12,371 bases of DNA, from NCBI GenBank assembly GCA_014379925.1, contig JACMKY010000587.1:1-12371 (forward strand). The letters are read 5' to 3'. The DNA comes from Cytophagales bacterium. Its GTDB lineage: Bacteria; Bacteroidota; Bacteroidia; Cytophagales; ES-bin-26. Shown one piece after another: positions 1 through 7,838 of this stretch (positions are counted from its first letter, which is position 1; each line of letters starts with the position of its first letter). The notes under the pieces are model-generated. The model had not been told where the DNA came from. It saw only the letters and a list, made by a program, of their open reading frames with translations, and did not search any database. Made by a program: the position numbers and the translations under genes.

Positions 1-1232
1 AATGCCGCGATGAAGACCAGCGCGGGTTTGAAATATCCACCGCGGGCCAGAAACCCGATGACGATGGGAACCACGATGGAAGCCAGGTTTCCCATGAAAT
101 TAAACACCCCGCCGGTCAATCCAATCAAATGCTTGGGTGAGAGAATGGATACAAAGACCCAGGAAATCAAGGCCATGCCGGCCCCAAAGAAAGACAGCGC
201 CATGAAGAAGATGATGAAAGCCGTACTGTCGCTGTAGTTGGCACCGACGATGCTTACCGACAGGAAGAGTCCGACGATGATGGGGACTTTACGCGCCATG
301 CTGGCCGACTTCCCGTTCCGGACCCAATAATCCGACAGAAATCCCGACAGGAGCAAACCGCCGCAGGCCGCCAGAAAAGGCACCGAAGCCAGGTAGCCGG
401 ATTTGAGGAAGTTCAACCCCCGGTATTGCACCAGGTACGTGGGAAACCAGGTAAGGAAAAACCAAAGGGTGGCGTTGACGGCAAACTGCCCGATGTAAAT
501 TCCCCACAGGGTCCGATTGGTGAATACTTGTTTCAAATTGTTCCATTGCCACGCCGTGGTTTTGGCATCGCCGCGGGTTTTCCCCCCCAACAAGCCACCC
601 CCTTTTTCAATGTAATCCAACTCCGCTCCGTTCACGCGCGGATGTTCCAGGGGATCCCGGTAAAAAAGGTACCACACCACTCCCCACAGCAAGCCCACCA
701 AGCCGGTAACCAAAAACAATCCTTTCCAGCCGGCGTAGTACTGCACCGTTACCAGAATCGGGGTTAAAAAAGCCAGGCCGATGAACTGACCCGAGACGTA
801 CAAGGCAATGGCCGATGCCCTTTCCTGCTCGGGAAACCAACTGGTTACAATGCGGTTGTTGATGGGATAGGAGGGTGCTTCAAAAGCGCCGGTTGCCAGG
901 CGAAGGGCAAAAAGGCTGGCAAACCCCCTGGCAAACCCCTGGAGCAGCGTAACCAATGACCAGGCAACCAGACAGAACGCGTAGAGAATACGGGGTCCGA
1001 AGCGGTCGGCGATCAATCCGCCCGGAATTTGCAAAAACGCGTACGTCCAGCCGAAAGCCGAAAAGATCAGCCCCAACTGCACGGAGGACAACTGCAAATC
1101 TTTGCCAAGGGCCGCCGCGGCAACCGAAATATTGGTGCGGTCCAGGTAGTTGATCACCACGTTGACAAACACCAGCGCCAGCATCCCGTAACGTACCCGG
1201 GTTCTTTGGCTTACACCCCTTGGTTGTTCCAT
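1..1232 (-). CDS. ACS-family MFS transporter (sugar acid/hexuronate type), C-terminus cut by window edge
   Basis: Inner-membrane major facilitator of the anion:cation symporter (ACS) branch, the group that holds GudP, GarP and ExuT and imports sugar acids with protons. The frame stays open from ATG at 1232 to the left edge (410 codons), so roughly the last 20 residues are missing compared with the usual 420-440. Visible hallmarks: NYLDRTNISVA in helix 1 (residues 28-38), the MFS motif A GGLIADRFGPR (71-81) between helices 2 and 3, RLATGAFEAPSYP (111-123) in helix 4 as in ACS members, a central hydrophilic loop around 193-240, then a second six-helix half. It begins 73 bp after the stop of the SDR gene on the same strand, so the two are probably co-transcribed. 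The exact substrate cannot be read from sequence; hexuronate, glucarate/galactarate or another carboxylated sugar is inferred. Confidence 0.93.
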   Translation of the reverse strand, partial: MEQPRGVSQRTRVRYGMLALVFVNVVINYLDRTNISVAAAALGKDLQLSSVQLGLIFSAFGWTYAFLQIPGGLIADRFGPRILYAFCLVAWSLVTLLQGFARGFASLFALRLATGAFEAPSYPINNRIVTSWFPEQERASAIALYVSGQFIGLAFLTPILVTVQYYAGWKGLFLVTGLVGLLWGVVWYLFYRDPLEHPRVNGAELDYIEKGGGLLGGKTRGDAKTTAWQWNNLKQVFTNRTLWGIYIGQFAVNATLWFFLTWFPTYLVQYRGLNFLKSGYLASVPFLAACGGLLLSGFLSDYWVRNGKSASMARKVPIIVGLFLSVSIVGANYSDSTAFIIFFMALSFFGAGMALISWVFVSILSPKHLIGLTGGVFNFMGNLASIVVPIVIGFLARGGYFKPALVFIAA

Positions 1233-1305
1233 AATTGGCGGATTGATTTGGGTAATCGAAGGAAAAATTCCCGTGGATTTTCGGGCTGCCGGGCGCCCCG
1301 GTCAA

Positions 1306-2091
1306 CTATTTTGCGGTCCAGCCGCCGTCGACGGTGAGCATCGAGCCGACCACGTAACTGGCGGCATCGCTGGCCAGGAAGATGGCCGCTCCCTGGATCT
1401 CGCGCAGCGTTCCCCAGCGGCCCAGCGCGGTGGCCCCCACAATGAATTTCTTCGCTTCTTCACTCTCCGCAATGGGCGCGTTCATCTCGGTTAAAAAAGG
1501 TCCCGGACAAATGGCGTTTACGTTGATGTTGAAAGGCGCCAATTCCAGGGCCAGGGCCCGGGTCAGTTGTACCACGGCCCCCTTGCTGGCCGTGTAGGGC
1601 GTCCGGTTGGCCAAACCAACCAATCCGAGCGTGCTGGCCAGATTGATGATGCGACCACGGCCGTTTTTTTTCATGCCCGGCGTTACGGCCCGGCAGCAAA
1701 GCCAGGTACCGTGCACATTGACGGCCATGACCTGGCTGAATTCTTCCGGGGTAAGTTCATCAATGGCCCCCCGGATGTTGATGCCGGCGCTGTTGATGAG
1801 CACGTCGATCTGGCCAAAGGCGTCCGTGGCCGCCTCGGCCATGGCTTCCGTTTCTTCCGGGCGGGTGATGTCGGCGCTGAACGAGGTGGCCAGGATGCCG
1901 AACTGCTGGCTCAATTCCCCGGCGGCGCGGGCGCCTTCTTCCGCGTTTCGGTTTACCAACATCACCCGGGCACCGGCGGAAGCCAAGCCAGCCGCCATGG
2001 CGAAACCAAGCCCCTTGGAACCGCCCGTAATCACGGCCGCTTTTCCACTGAGGTCGAATTGTTTGATTCCCGGTAGCGCTTCTTTACTCAT
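1306..2091 (-). CDS. SDR-family NAD(P)-dependent oxidoreductase (gluconate 5-dehydrogenase-like)
   Basis: Cytosolic classical short-chain dehydrogenase/reductase of 261 residues, normal length for the family. The cofactor glycine motif TGGSKGLG is at 22-29, the NSAG variant of NNAG at 100-103, and the catalytic tetrad is complete: Asn125, Ser153 (in NLAST), Tyr166 and Lys170 (YTASK). The C-terminal CPGPFLTEM and VVGSMLTVDGG segments are typical of gluconate 5-dehydrogenase, 2-deoxy-D-gluconate 3-dehydrogenase and 3-oxoacyl-ACP reductase-like SDRs. A sugar-acid role is favoured over fatty-acid synthesis because the next gene downstream is an ACS-type sugar-acid transporter only 73 bp away. The stretch after beta-strand 2 (VNRN, 46-49) has no acidic residue, which weakly favours NADPH; this is inference. 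The start chosen (MSKEALPG) leaves a short normal N-terminus before the Rossmann fold. Confidence 0.93.
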   Translation of the reverse strand: MSKEALPGIKQFDLSGKAAVITGGSKGLGFAMAAGLASAGARVMLVNRNAEEGARAAGELSQQFGILATSFSADITRPEETEAMAEAATDAFGQIDVLINSAGINIRGAIDELTPEEFSQVMAVNVHGTWLCCRAVTPGMKKNGRGRIINLASTLGLVGLANRTPYTASKGAVVQLTRALALELAPFNINVNAICPGPFLTEMNAPIAESEEAKKFIVGATALGRWGTLREIQGAAIFLASDAASYVVGSMLTVDGGWTAK

Positions 2092-2217
2092 TTCATCAGT
2101 AGTCGTAAAGTGGTGATTCGGTCAAAGCAGTAGGCCGTAGGGTTGTAAATTACGGGGGAATCCAGCAAACGAACGTTTATGCACTTGCAAAATCCAGCGA
2201 CGAACAGAAACCGGGAT
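2092..2217. other. Intergenic region upstream of the SDR-MFS operon
   Basis: A 126 bp gap between the stop of the orphan membrane protein gene and the SDR start, both on the minus strand. It is the natural place for the SDR-MFS promoter. Read on the minus strand it has T-rich stretches ending in TTTG (around 2160-2185) that loosely resemble the Bacteroidota TTTG / TAnnTTTG elements, but none has both elements at proper spacing, so no promoter is called. No strong hairpin-plus-T-run terminator is visible for the upstream gene. Confidence 0.4.
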
Positions 2218-3630
2218 TCAAAGCGAAAGCGACTTTTGGAAGGCTAGAAAGCCCAGAATAAAACCAGAGAGGCCAGCCAGGCCCAAAAGGAGGTAGAAAA
2301 ATACATCGTAATGAATTAAGGTAGAATACAGCACCAGAAACAGCAGCAAGGGTGGCGTAAGCACCCACAGAAAGAACCGGATCCATCGCTTATCAATCAA
2401 AAATTCGAGGGCGTCGTCGGAGGCGTATTCAGTAATGATCCGATGCTTTAACTGGCTGGCTTGTTTCATGGTCTCCAACAGCATTGCGTAAACCGCGGCC
2501 AATACCAAAAACATTGCCATCGGAAACCACTTCCGCGACACGTCGAAACCCAGGATGGAAACTGGCTCGTTGTTCTGTTTCAAAGCCTCCGCCGATAAAC
2601 TGGTGATCGACGAGACGTCGTAAAAACCGTAGAGGTTGCTTAAATCACTTAGCGTATGCCCATTGTCGATAATTTCCCCAATCAGTCTGGCATCGTAACC
2701 GGCGAATTGAAGCGTACCGGGAAACGTGGCACTGTCAGTGGTAACCGGAACAACTTGATCCACATTCGGCCTATCAACGGGCCCTTGATTAGTAAAATTT
2801 TGCTCTGACTGTGGTGCCGTCCAACGAATCAACAATCGGTTTGGCCGAAGGTGGTCGGATTCAAGTTGATTTTGCACGAGGTGGGCAGACTTGAATCGCA
2901 GGCCATTGGCAAATCCATTATTTCCACCCGTGCCAGTAAAAGGGTATTCCAATTTTACATCTTCTACGATGGCACCGGAACTGCCGTCCGTTGAACGAGC
3001 AAGTGGCTGGTTTGCGGGAATCGTTGTCGGGTACCCATTCGTTTTCTCTCTAATGCTGAAAATACTATCCAGCTTCTCCTTCAGCAGCACGGTGTCGATG
3101 TGCGTGATCAGGTAAGCTTTCGCTGGGTACCCGTACCGACGAAACTTCTCGATAGCCGCCTCCACCGTACCTTCGTTGGGGCCGTCAGGGGGCCTTTCCA
3201 CCGAAACGGCCGCGCCAAAATCGGTGGCTGAATGAGTGCTTTCAGGATTTGACATTGGCTCGTCCGTACTCATCATGACAAACCGGTTTTCGCTCATTTC
3301 TTCACCCTTGGTGGCCCGGTCGATGCGAGCACCGTAGCGGTTCATCAAGTTCACGAGGGCGGTTCGGGCCTCCACGTGCCTTTCCCACAGATGGGGGGCC
3401 ATCTTCTTTAAATACGCTACCCTTTCCAATTCAAATTGTTGAAAACGCAAGTCCGCCTCTTTCTTCTCGTACACGTTCCGGATTAAATTCAAATAGACTT
3501 TGTTCCGGTTGCTTTCTTGCAAATCCAGAAAGTTGATAAAGAGCAGAGCGCCAATGACTAGGAAAGTAAGGATTACTTTGGTAAAAAAGAGCATCCGCTT
3601 GGCCAACGTGTCGAACAAATCTTTTTTCAT
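2218..3630 (-). CDS. Unrecognised membrane protein with one N-terminal and three C-terminal TM segments
   Basis: I do not recognise this 470-residue protein. Visible layout: a short basic N-terminus (MKKDLFDTLAKR), one hydrophobic helix at about 14-36, a charged, probably helical stretch at 40-80 rich in E, K, R and Q, a large polar region to about 366 with S/T/N/P-rich low-complexity parts (about 130-160 and 205-310), then three hydrophobic helices at about 369-388, 419-440 and 443-465 separated by a 30-residue charged loop (QASQLKHR...FLIDKRW). Four TM helices would put the 330-residue central region on one side of the membrane, probably the periplasm given the basic N-terminus. No enzyme motif, Walker box or kinase box is visible. 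Its base composition is lower in GC than its neighbours (hand counts of two 60-base lines give 43-48% versus 60% in the next gene). It is separated from both neighbours by more than 120 bp and is probably a single-gene unit. Confidence 0.85.
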   Translation of the reverse strand: MKKDLFDTLAKRMLFFTKVILTFLVIGALLFINFLDLQESNRNKVYLNLIRNVYEKKEADLRFQQFELERVAYLKKMAPHLWERHVEARTALVNLMNRYGARIDRATKGEEMSENRFVMMSTDEPMSNPESTHSATDFGAAVSVERPPDGPNEGTVEAAIEKFRRYGYPAKAYLITHIDTVLLKEKLDSIFSIREKTNGYPTTIPANQPLARSTDGSSGAIVEDVKLEYPFTGTGGNNGFANGLRFKSAHLVQNQLESDHLRPNRLLIRWTAPQSEQNFTNQGPVDRPNVDQVVPVTTDSATFPGTLQFAGYDARLIGEIIDNGHTLSDLSNLYGFYDVSSITSLSAEALKQNNEPVSILGFDVSRKWFPMAMFLVLAAVYAMLLETMKQASQLKHRIITEYASDDALEFLIDKRWIRFFLWVLTPPLLLFLVLYSTLIHYDVFFYLLLGLAGLSGFILGFLAFQKSLSL

Positions 3631-3883
3631 GGCTGCGTCATAACCCTTGAATCCGGGAGAGAAAACGAGTGCTTTCCGTGGTCAAGGTGCTTGGTTTGAA
3701 TATTGGCAATACTGATTTTTTAATGCACGTCCTCCCTGCGCTTAGGCGAATTTTTCCATCAATCGTTGTGATTGCGTTGGCAATTGGATTTTCAAACCGA
3801 CGCTCGCGTTTTTGAATTCGAACGCAACAACACCAGGTAATGACTTGTTGCCCACAACGGATGACTTTACCCCTTATAATGGA
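3631..3883. other. Intergenic region, no gene seen
   Basis: A 253 bp stretch between the stop of the TIM-barrel gene and the start of the orphan membrane protein gene, both minus strand. It is AT-richer than the flanking operon and has only weak inverted repeats, such as GTTG-CCCA-CAAC at 3847-3858. The one plus-strand open frame that starts here runs antisense into the well-supported TIM-barrel gene and has no recognisable domain. The region probably holds the membrane protein gene's promoter, but I cannot point to one. Confidence 0.4.
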
Positions 3884-4942
3884 TTATTTTATTCCCAATT
3901 CATCGCTACTGTAGGCCAGGGATGCGCGGATGTTTTCCTCCTCGGCGGCCAGCCGTTCTTCCGCACCCAGCTGCGAGAACCTGGGAAGCACGGATCCCGG
4001 TTGGTGCTGCCTGACCATCCGAAGCGTCCGGGCCAGTTCCTTCCCGGATACCTCACCCAACGTTGCCCAGTAGTCGGGGGTCAGACAGGGTATCTGCAAT
4101 GGATCCCGGGTGATCATTTCCAGGTTGAACGTCACGTCCGGGTTGTGTTGCTTGCACAGCGCAACAATCCTTGGCAGGTCCAGGATGCCTTTGCCCAGCG
4201 GAACCTCCGAGAGCAGGAAACCATCGGCGTATTCTTCCACGCCCATGTCCTTGACGTGCGTGCTAAACAGGTAAGGGGCCAACGTTTGAACCACTTCCAT
4301 CGGATCTTCCAGCAGGGCAATGCTGTTGCCGAAATCCAGGGTCACGCCCACCCATTCGCGGTCGAGTTTTTGCAGAATGGCCACCAGTTCCTGGGCGCGC
4401 CAGTCCTTGTGGTTTTCTACCGCCAGTTTGATTTTATGTTTGCGAAGCACGGGTTGGGCCAGTTGCAGGGCAACGAGGGCGTTTTTCCGAAATTCCTCGA
4501 ATGCTTCGGCCGACTGGTAGGTTTCGTACCGTCGCCCGCCCGCGCACACCGTTCTTAAAACGCCAACCCCGGCTTCCTTGGCGTGCTTCACTTCCCGTTC
4601 AAAGTCCGGCACCGATTCGGCTTTTCCCGGCAAACCGATGGATCCTTCCACGTAAAGCCCCAGCTTCTCCCGCTTGTCACGCACTTTTCGGGCAAAGTCA
4701 GCAGTCCAGTCTTTCACTACCACCTGTACCCCGCCCGCCCCAATTCGATGGCAGTGGTCGATGAGGTCAACCGCGTCGGAAAATCCCGGGTACGCCGGGC
4801 TCTTCACCTTGGCATTCCATCGACTGGCGTAGGAATGAACCACTACCCCCATCCGCGTGTCCTTGAATAAGGCGGGTACGGTCGGGAAAGAAAGTACCAC
4901 GGCCCCTGCGGTGGTCCCCCGTAAAAACGTTCGTCTGTCCAT
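3884..4942 (-). CDS. Tat-exported xylose isomerase-like TIM-barrel protein (sugar phosphate isomerase/epimerase family)
   Basis: A 352-residue AP-endonuclease-2/xylose-isomerase-like TIM barrel. The N-terminus MDRRTFLRGTTAGAVVLSF carries the twin-arginine motif RRTFLRG followed by a hydrophobic stretch, so it should be exported folded to the periplasm. The metal ligands expected for this fold are in place at strand ends: Glu176 (AVENHKD), Asp203 (TLDFGNS), His229 (STHVKD) and Glu275 (NLEMI). This suggests an active metal-dependent sugar isomerase, epimerase or related lyase rather than a dead homologue; the substrate is unknown. The tail (about 315-352) is polar and helical. It starts 20 bp after the stop of the secreted cytochrome c gene, a strong operon sign. 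Family members with Tat signals are common beside secreted sugar oxidoreductases in Bacteroidota and Planctomycetes, so a role on an oxidised sugar in the periplasm is inferred. Confidence 0.92.
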   Translation of the reverse strand: MDRRTFLRGTTAGAVVLSFPTVPALFKDTRMGVVVHSYASRWNAKVKSPAYPGFSDAVDLIDHCHRIGAGGVQVVVKDWTADFARKVRDKREKLGLYVEGSIGLPGKAESVPDFEREVKHAKEAGVGVLRTVCAGGRRYETYQSAEAFEEFRKNALVALQLAQPVLRKHKIKLAVENHKDWRAQELVAILQKLDREWVGVTLDFGNSIALLEDPMEVVQTLAPYLFSTHVKDMGVEEYADGFLLSEVPLGKGILDLPRIVALCKQHNPDVTFNLEMITRDPLQIPCLTPDYWATLGEVSGKELARTLRMVRQHQPGSVLPRFSQLGAEERLAAEEENIRASLAYSSDELGIK

Positions 4943-4962
4943 CCGAATACGGGTTAAAAAAG

Positions 4963-7518
4963 TTACTTTCCGTCCGCCGCTTTGGTGCCAAGCACGTACT
5001 GGTTGAGTCCGTCCGCGGTCCAGGGTACGACCCTGCCTTGCGAGGTAACCCGGGTTTTGCCAACGATCCCTTTCCCGACCGGACCGGCCTCATTGCCCCA
5101 TTCGTTTCGAATGTAGGTCAGGATGGCGGTGATCGCGGCATCATCCAGGGTCGAGTGAGCCGGCATGACGGGAAGGATGTCCGGGGCGTCGTAAACCTTC
5201 CCTTTTACTTCCAGGGGGCCTTCCATGCCGTGTAAAACAATCAGCGCCAGGCGCTTCTCATCGCCCAGTACCCAGTCCGATCCGATCAGGGGCGGGGCAA
5301 ACCGTTTCAGGCCCGCCCCGTCCGTACCGTGACATCCGGCGCAGGTGCTGAGGTAATGCTGCCTTCCCGAAGCAAATTGCCGTTGCGCTTCTTCGCTCAG
5401 TGGATTCGGTTTTGGCAGGCCGGTTTCGGCGGCGTGTCCGGGCCATTCAAACAGGGAACCCAACGCACCCAGGCGCGCTTGCACCGGGCCACCGTGGGAT
5501 CGGGACAAAATTCCCGGGGCGGATGCCAGCCGAACCGGCTTCAGCTTGCCGCTGATGCCTTGGGTTGACATGCCGGTGAGCACCGCTTTTTCCCGCCAAC
5601 CAAAAGCGGCTTCCTCCACGTCCAGGACGGACAAAAGGGCGGTCAGTTCGGCCGGGTCCCGCTTGCGGATGATGGAATTGGTGAGCATTTCCAGGAAAAT
5701 TTCCTTGGCCGGTGCGTGCGTTTGCCACTGGGGTGATTGCAGGAGGCTTCGCAGAAGGGCGAACGCCCGATCCTGAAGACTGCTGAGCGCGGCATCCCGG
5801 ATCAGGGAGGAAGTACCGTGGCGGTCTACGATTCCCGTCAGCAGTTGCTGCGCGGCCGGCTGGTCGAGAACCCGGGCCGCGAACGCCATCTGAAGAATGA
5901 GTTCCACCGGGGCTTTTTCCCATCCTTTGAGCAGTTCTCTGCTCAGTTTTGCCCGAACCTTTTCATCCTTTTTGGCGAGGGGCTCGAGCAGCCGCAGGGC
6001 AGTGGTGCTGACGAGCGGGTTTTGATCGGGCAACAATTGAAAAAGGAGGTCCGGATGGCTCAGTTTCAATCCTTCCAGCGTCCACAACGCCTGGAAGCGG
6101 CCCAGGGGGTAATCTCCCCGCAAAGCCAAACGGGTCAGCGACGGACCAACGCGCGGGTCATTTCGCTCAACCAGCAGCCGCTGCGCCACGTCCCGGTGCC
6201 ATCCGTCGGGGTGCGACAGGTGGCCGATCAATTCCTCGGACGAGGCGGTGGAGAGTTTTTGCGGCTTCGGTGGCTGCCACTTCTCCGGTACAATCCGCCA
6301 GATCCGTCCCCGGTTGATCGGTTGAACCAGCTGGCGGGCAATGGTTTGCTCCCGCAGGTAAGGCGTTACGTTGGTACCGTGCTGAACCAGACCCCGGTAC
6401 ATATCGGCCACGTAAAGCGCCCCGTCCGGACCCGTCGCCAGGTGCACGGGCCGGAACCGTTCATCGGTGGAGGCCAGAAATTCCCTACCGGGGTTCGGAT
6501 CGTGGGCGGTAAGCAGCAGGCCGTCCTCCTCAACGCGGTTGCGTTTGATCAGATTTCCGGACGGTTCGCACACGAAGACGTTTCCGTAGTATTGGGTTGG
6601 CAAAGCCCTTCCCCGGAAGACCAGCGGGGAACACGCGGACGTGAATTCCAGCAGGCGGCCTTTTTCATCCAACGTGCCGGGTATGTAGCCGCGGTTAACG
6701 GCCGGGTTGGGCCGGATGGGGTGGATTTTCCGGTCAATGGTAAGGCCGTGGTCAATGCCCGTGGTGGGCTGGTGGTGCTTGTTTCGGGAAAGGTAGTTGG
6801 GTGGAACCAGGTCGGCGTGGAGTTGCGACCAATTGTAATTGTAATGCAGCCGGCCTTCATCGTCGTGGCTGATGCCCCACTGCCCACGAAACTCCGTGCT
6901 GTCCCGCTGCCAGGCGGCGTCCGCCAGGCGATAGCGAAAGCGGGACTTGGCGTTGTAGTACCAGTTGTCCATGCCCCGCCAGAGCCCGTTGCCGGCGTGT
7001 TCGGGGTGCGCACTGCCGGCGTACGCCGAGTCGATCAGGGTTTTTGAATCCGCCCGGCGGTCACCGTCCCGGTCGCGAGCCAGCCACAAGGCACCGTTTT
7101 CGGCCACCAAAGCCCCCCCGGCCACCAAGGCAATGGCCCTGGGCATGACCAGGCTGTCGAGAAAAACCGTGCTGATGTCCATTTGTCCATCCCCATCGGT
7201 GTCTTCCAGCACCGATACGCGACCGACCGGTTCCTGCTCGCCGTCGCCGTCCATAGTAGGCATGAATCCCCGCATTTCCACCACCCACAGTCGGCCGTCT
7301 TCGTCAAAAGTGATGACCACCGGATCTTGGACCATGGGTTCGGCAGCGACCAGTTGAATTTTCAAACCCGGTTCAACCTGGAAGGAGGCCCATTCTTCGG
7401 CGGGCGTTCGGGCGGGCGAAGGGCCCTCATCGCGCTGGTCTTCGATTTTGGCGGTGCCGCCAAACAGGAACAGAAAGGTAGCCCCCAACCAGCCGATGAA
7501 ATGGACGTGCTTGACCAT
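4963..7518 (-). CDS. Secreted DUF7133/PVC-type heme-binding protein: beta-propeller, HEAT repeats, cytochrome c
   Basis: 851 residues from the chosen ATG. The N-terminal MVKHVHFIGWLGATFLFLFGG is a signal peptide; the same frame stays open 40 codons further upstream, but that extension is Pro/Arg-rich and would bury the signal, so the internal ATG is preferred. Domains: a sugar-dehydrogenase-like beta-propeller at about 48-412 with DxDxDG-type loops (EDTDGDGQMD at 105-114, DRDGDRRAD at 149-157), the family segments CSPLVFRGR and CEPSGNLIKRN, and TGPDGALYVADMYRG at 362-376; helical HEAT-like repeats at about 425-650; a C-terminal mono-heme cytochrome c with CAGCH at 726-730 and a probable axial Met785 (PVMPAHS). 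This is the architecture of the so-called PVC-type heme-binding or membrane-bound dehydrogenase proteins. Likely role: periplasmic or surface sugar oxidation passing electrons to heme. It is first in an operon with the Tat-exported isomerase. Substrate and cofactor are not deducible. Confidence 0.93.
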   Translation of the reverse strand: MVKHVHFIGWLGATFLFLFGGTAKIEDQRDEGPSPARTPAEEWASFQVEPGLKIQLVAAEPMVQDPVVITFDEDGRLWVVEMRGFMPTMDGDGEQEPVGRVSVLEDTDGDGQMDISTVFLDSLVMPRAIALVAGGALVAENGALWLARDRDGDRRADSKTLIDSAYAGSAHPEHAGNGLWRGMDNWYYNAKSRFRYRLADAAWQRDSTEFRGQWGISHDDEGRLHYNYNWSQLHADLVPPNYLSRNKHHQPTTGIDHGLTIDRKIHPIRPNPAVNRGYIPGTLDEKGRLLEFTSACSPLVFRGRALPTQYYGNVFVCEPSGNLIKRNRVEEDGLLLTAHDPNPGREFLASTDERFRPVHLATGPDGALYVADMYRGLVQHGTNVTPYLREQTIARQLVQPINRGRIWRIVPEKWQPPKPQKLSTASSEELIGHLSHPDGWHRDVAQRLLVERNDPRVGPSLTRLALRGDYPLGRFQALWTLEGLKLSHPDLLFQLLPDQNPLVSTTALRLLEPLAKKDEKVRAKLSRELLKGWEKAPVELILQMAFAARVLDQPAAQQLLTGIVDRHGTSSLIRDAALSSLQDRAFALLRSLLQSPQWQTHAPAKEIFLEMLTNSIIRKRDPAELTALLSVLDVEEAAFGWREKAVLTGMSTQGISGKLKPVRLASAPGILSRSHGGPVQARLGALGSLFEWPGHAAETGLPKPNPLSEEAQRQFASGRQHYLSTCAGCHGTDGAGLKRFAPPLIGSDWVLGDEKRLALIVLHGMEGPLEVKGKVYDAPDILPVMPAHSTLDDAAITAILTYIRNEWGNEAGPVGKGIVGKTRVTSQGRVVPWTADGLNQYVLGTKAADGK

Positions 7519-7838
7519 AAGACACGAAATTAGTACGGGTAACTTCCTTGGTTTCCTCAAAAAAGCGCCCCTTGGCATCCGGTTTGGCGGATGCACCCCG
7601 GGTTGGCGATCAGGAAGCCGCAAAAGACCAGTGGCCACCAGATCACCGACAATTTGACGTTTCTGCGGATGATATGCAAGTGGTCACCCGTTATTGGAAA
7701 AATAAATTAGTCAGGATGCAACTTGAAGTTGAAAAGTGTCGGCACCAACGAAACAATCGGTTTGCGCCGTTATTCAAGCAGTTTTATAAAAACAAAAATC
7801 GTTGCGGTTACTAGCGCGGTCATACCACTGAAAAATAA
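7519..7838. other. Leader/intergenic region upstream of the cytochrome operon
   Basis: About 320 bp before the cytochrome gene (minus strand). It holds a 7-bp-arm hairpin followed by a T-run (listed separately) and, at 7557-7679 on the minus strand, a 40-codon hydrophobic frame starting with TTG (contains VIWWPLVFCGFLIA) that ends 39 bp before the cytochrome start. The small frame has no ATG and no recognised family, so it is not called as a gene. The part from 7680 to 7838 is AT-richer and probably holds the operon promoter. No plus-strand frame here resembles a known protein. Confidence 0.4.
7559..7594 (-). terminator. Hairpin plus T-run in the cytochrome operon leader (terminator or attenuator candidate)
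   Basis: On the minus strand GCATCCG (7594-7588) and CGGATGC (7581-7575) form a perfect 7-bp stem with a 6-nt loop; ten bases later comes TTTTTT (7564-7559). It lies 41-76 bp upstream of the cytochrome start codon. The 10-nt gap before the T-run is longer than in a canonical intrinsic terminator, so it may be a weak terminator of readthrough from the dioxygenase side, an attenuator, or chance. Confidence 0.35.

Noticed and set aside
2092..2217. Bacteroidota-type promoter (TTTG / TAnnTTTG) before the SDR gene
   Set aside because: Only partial matches at wrong spacing; not enough to call.
3679..3692. Single TCAAGGTGCTTGG-like copy resembling the TTYAAGGTG motif upstream of the orphan membrane protein
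   Set aside because: An isolated 8-bp match is expected by chance roughly once in a few windows; no second phased copy nearby.
3812..4558. 248-codon plus-strand frame running into the TIM-barrel gene
   Set aside because: Antisense to a gene with Tat signal and intact metal ligands; no recognisable domain.
5737..7047. Long plus-strand open frame of 436 codons opposite the cytochrome gene
   Set aside because: Antisense shadow of a high-GC gene: no domain, no signal, odd composition, while the minus-strand frame has a full recognisable architecture.
7519..7638. 40-codon N-terminal extension of the cytochrome protein (start at 7638)
   Set aside because: Pro/Arg-rich with no family similarity, and it would place a good signal peptide at residue 41; the ATG at 7518 is preferred.
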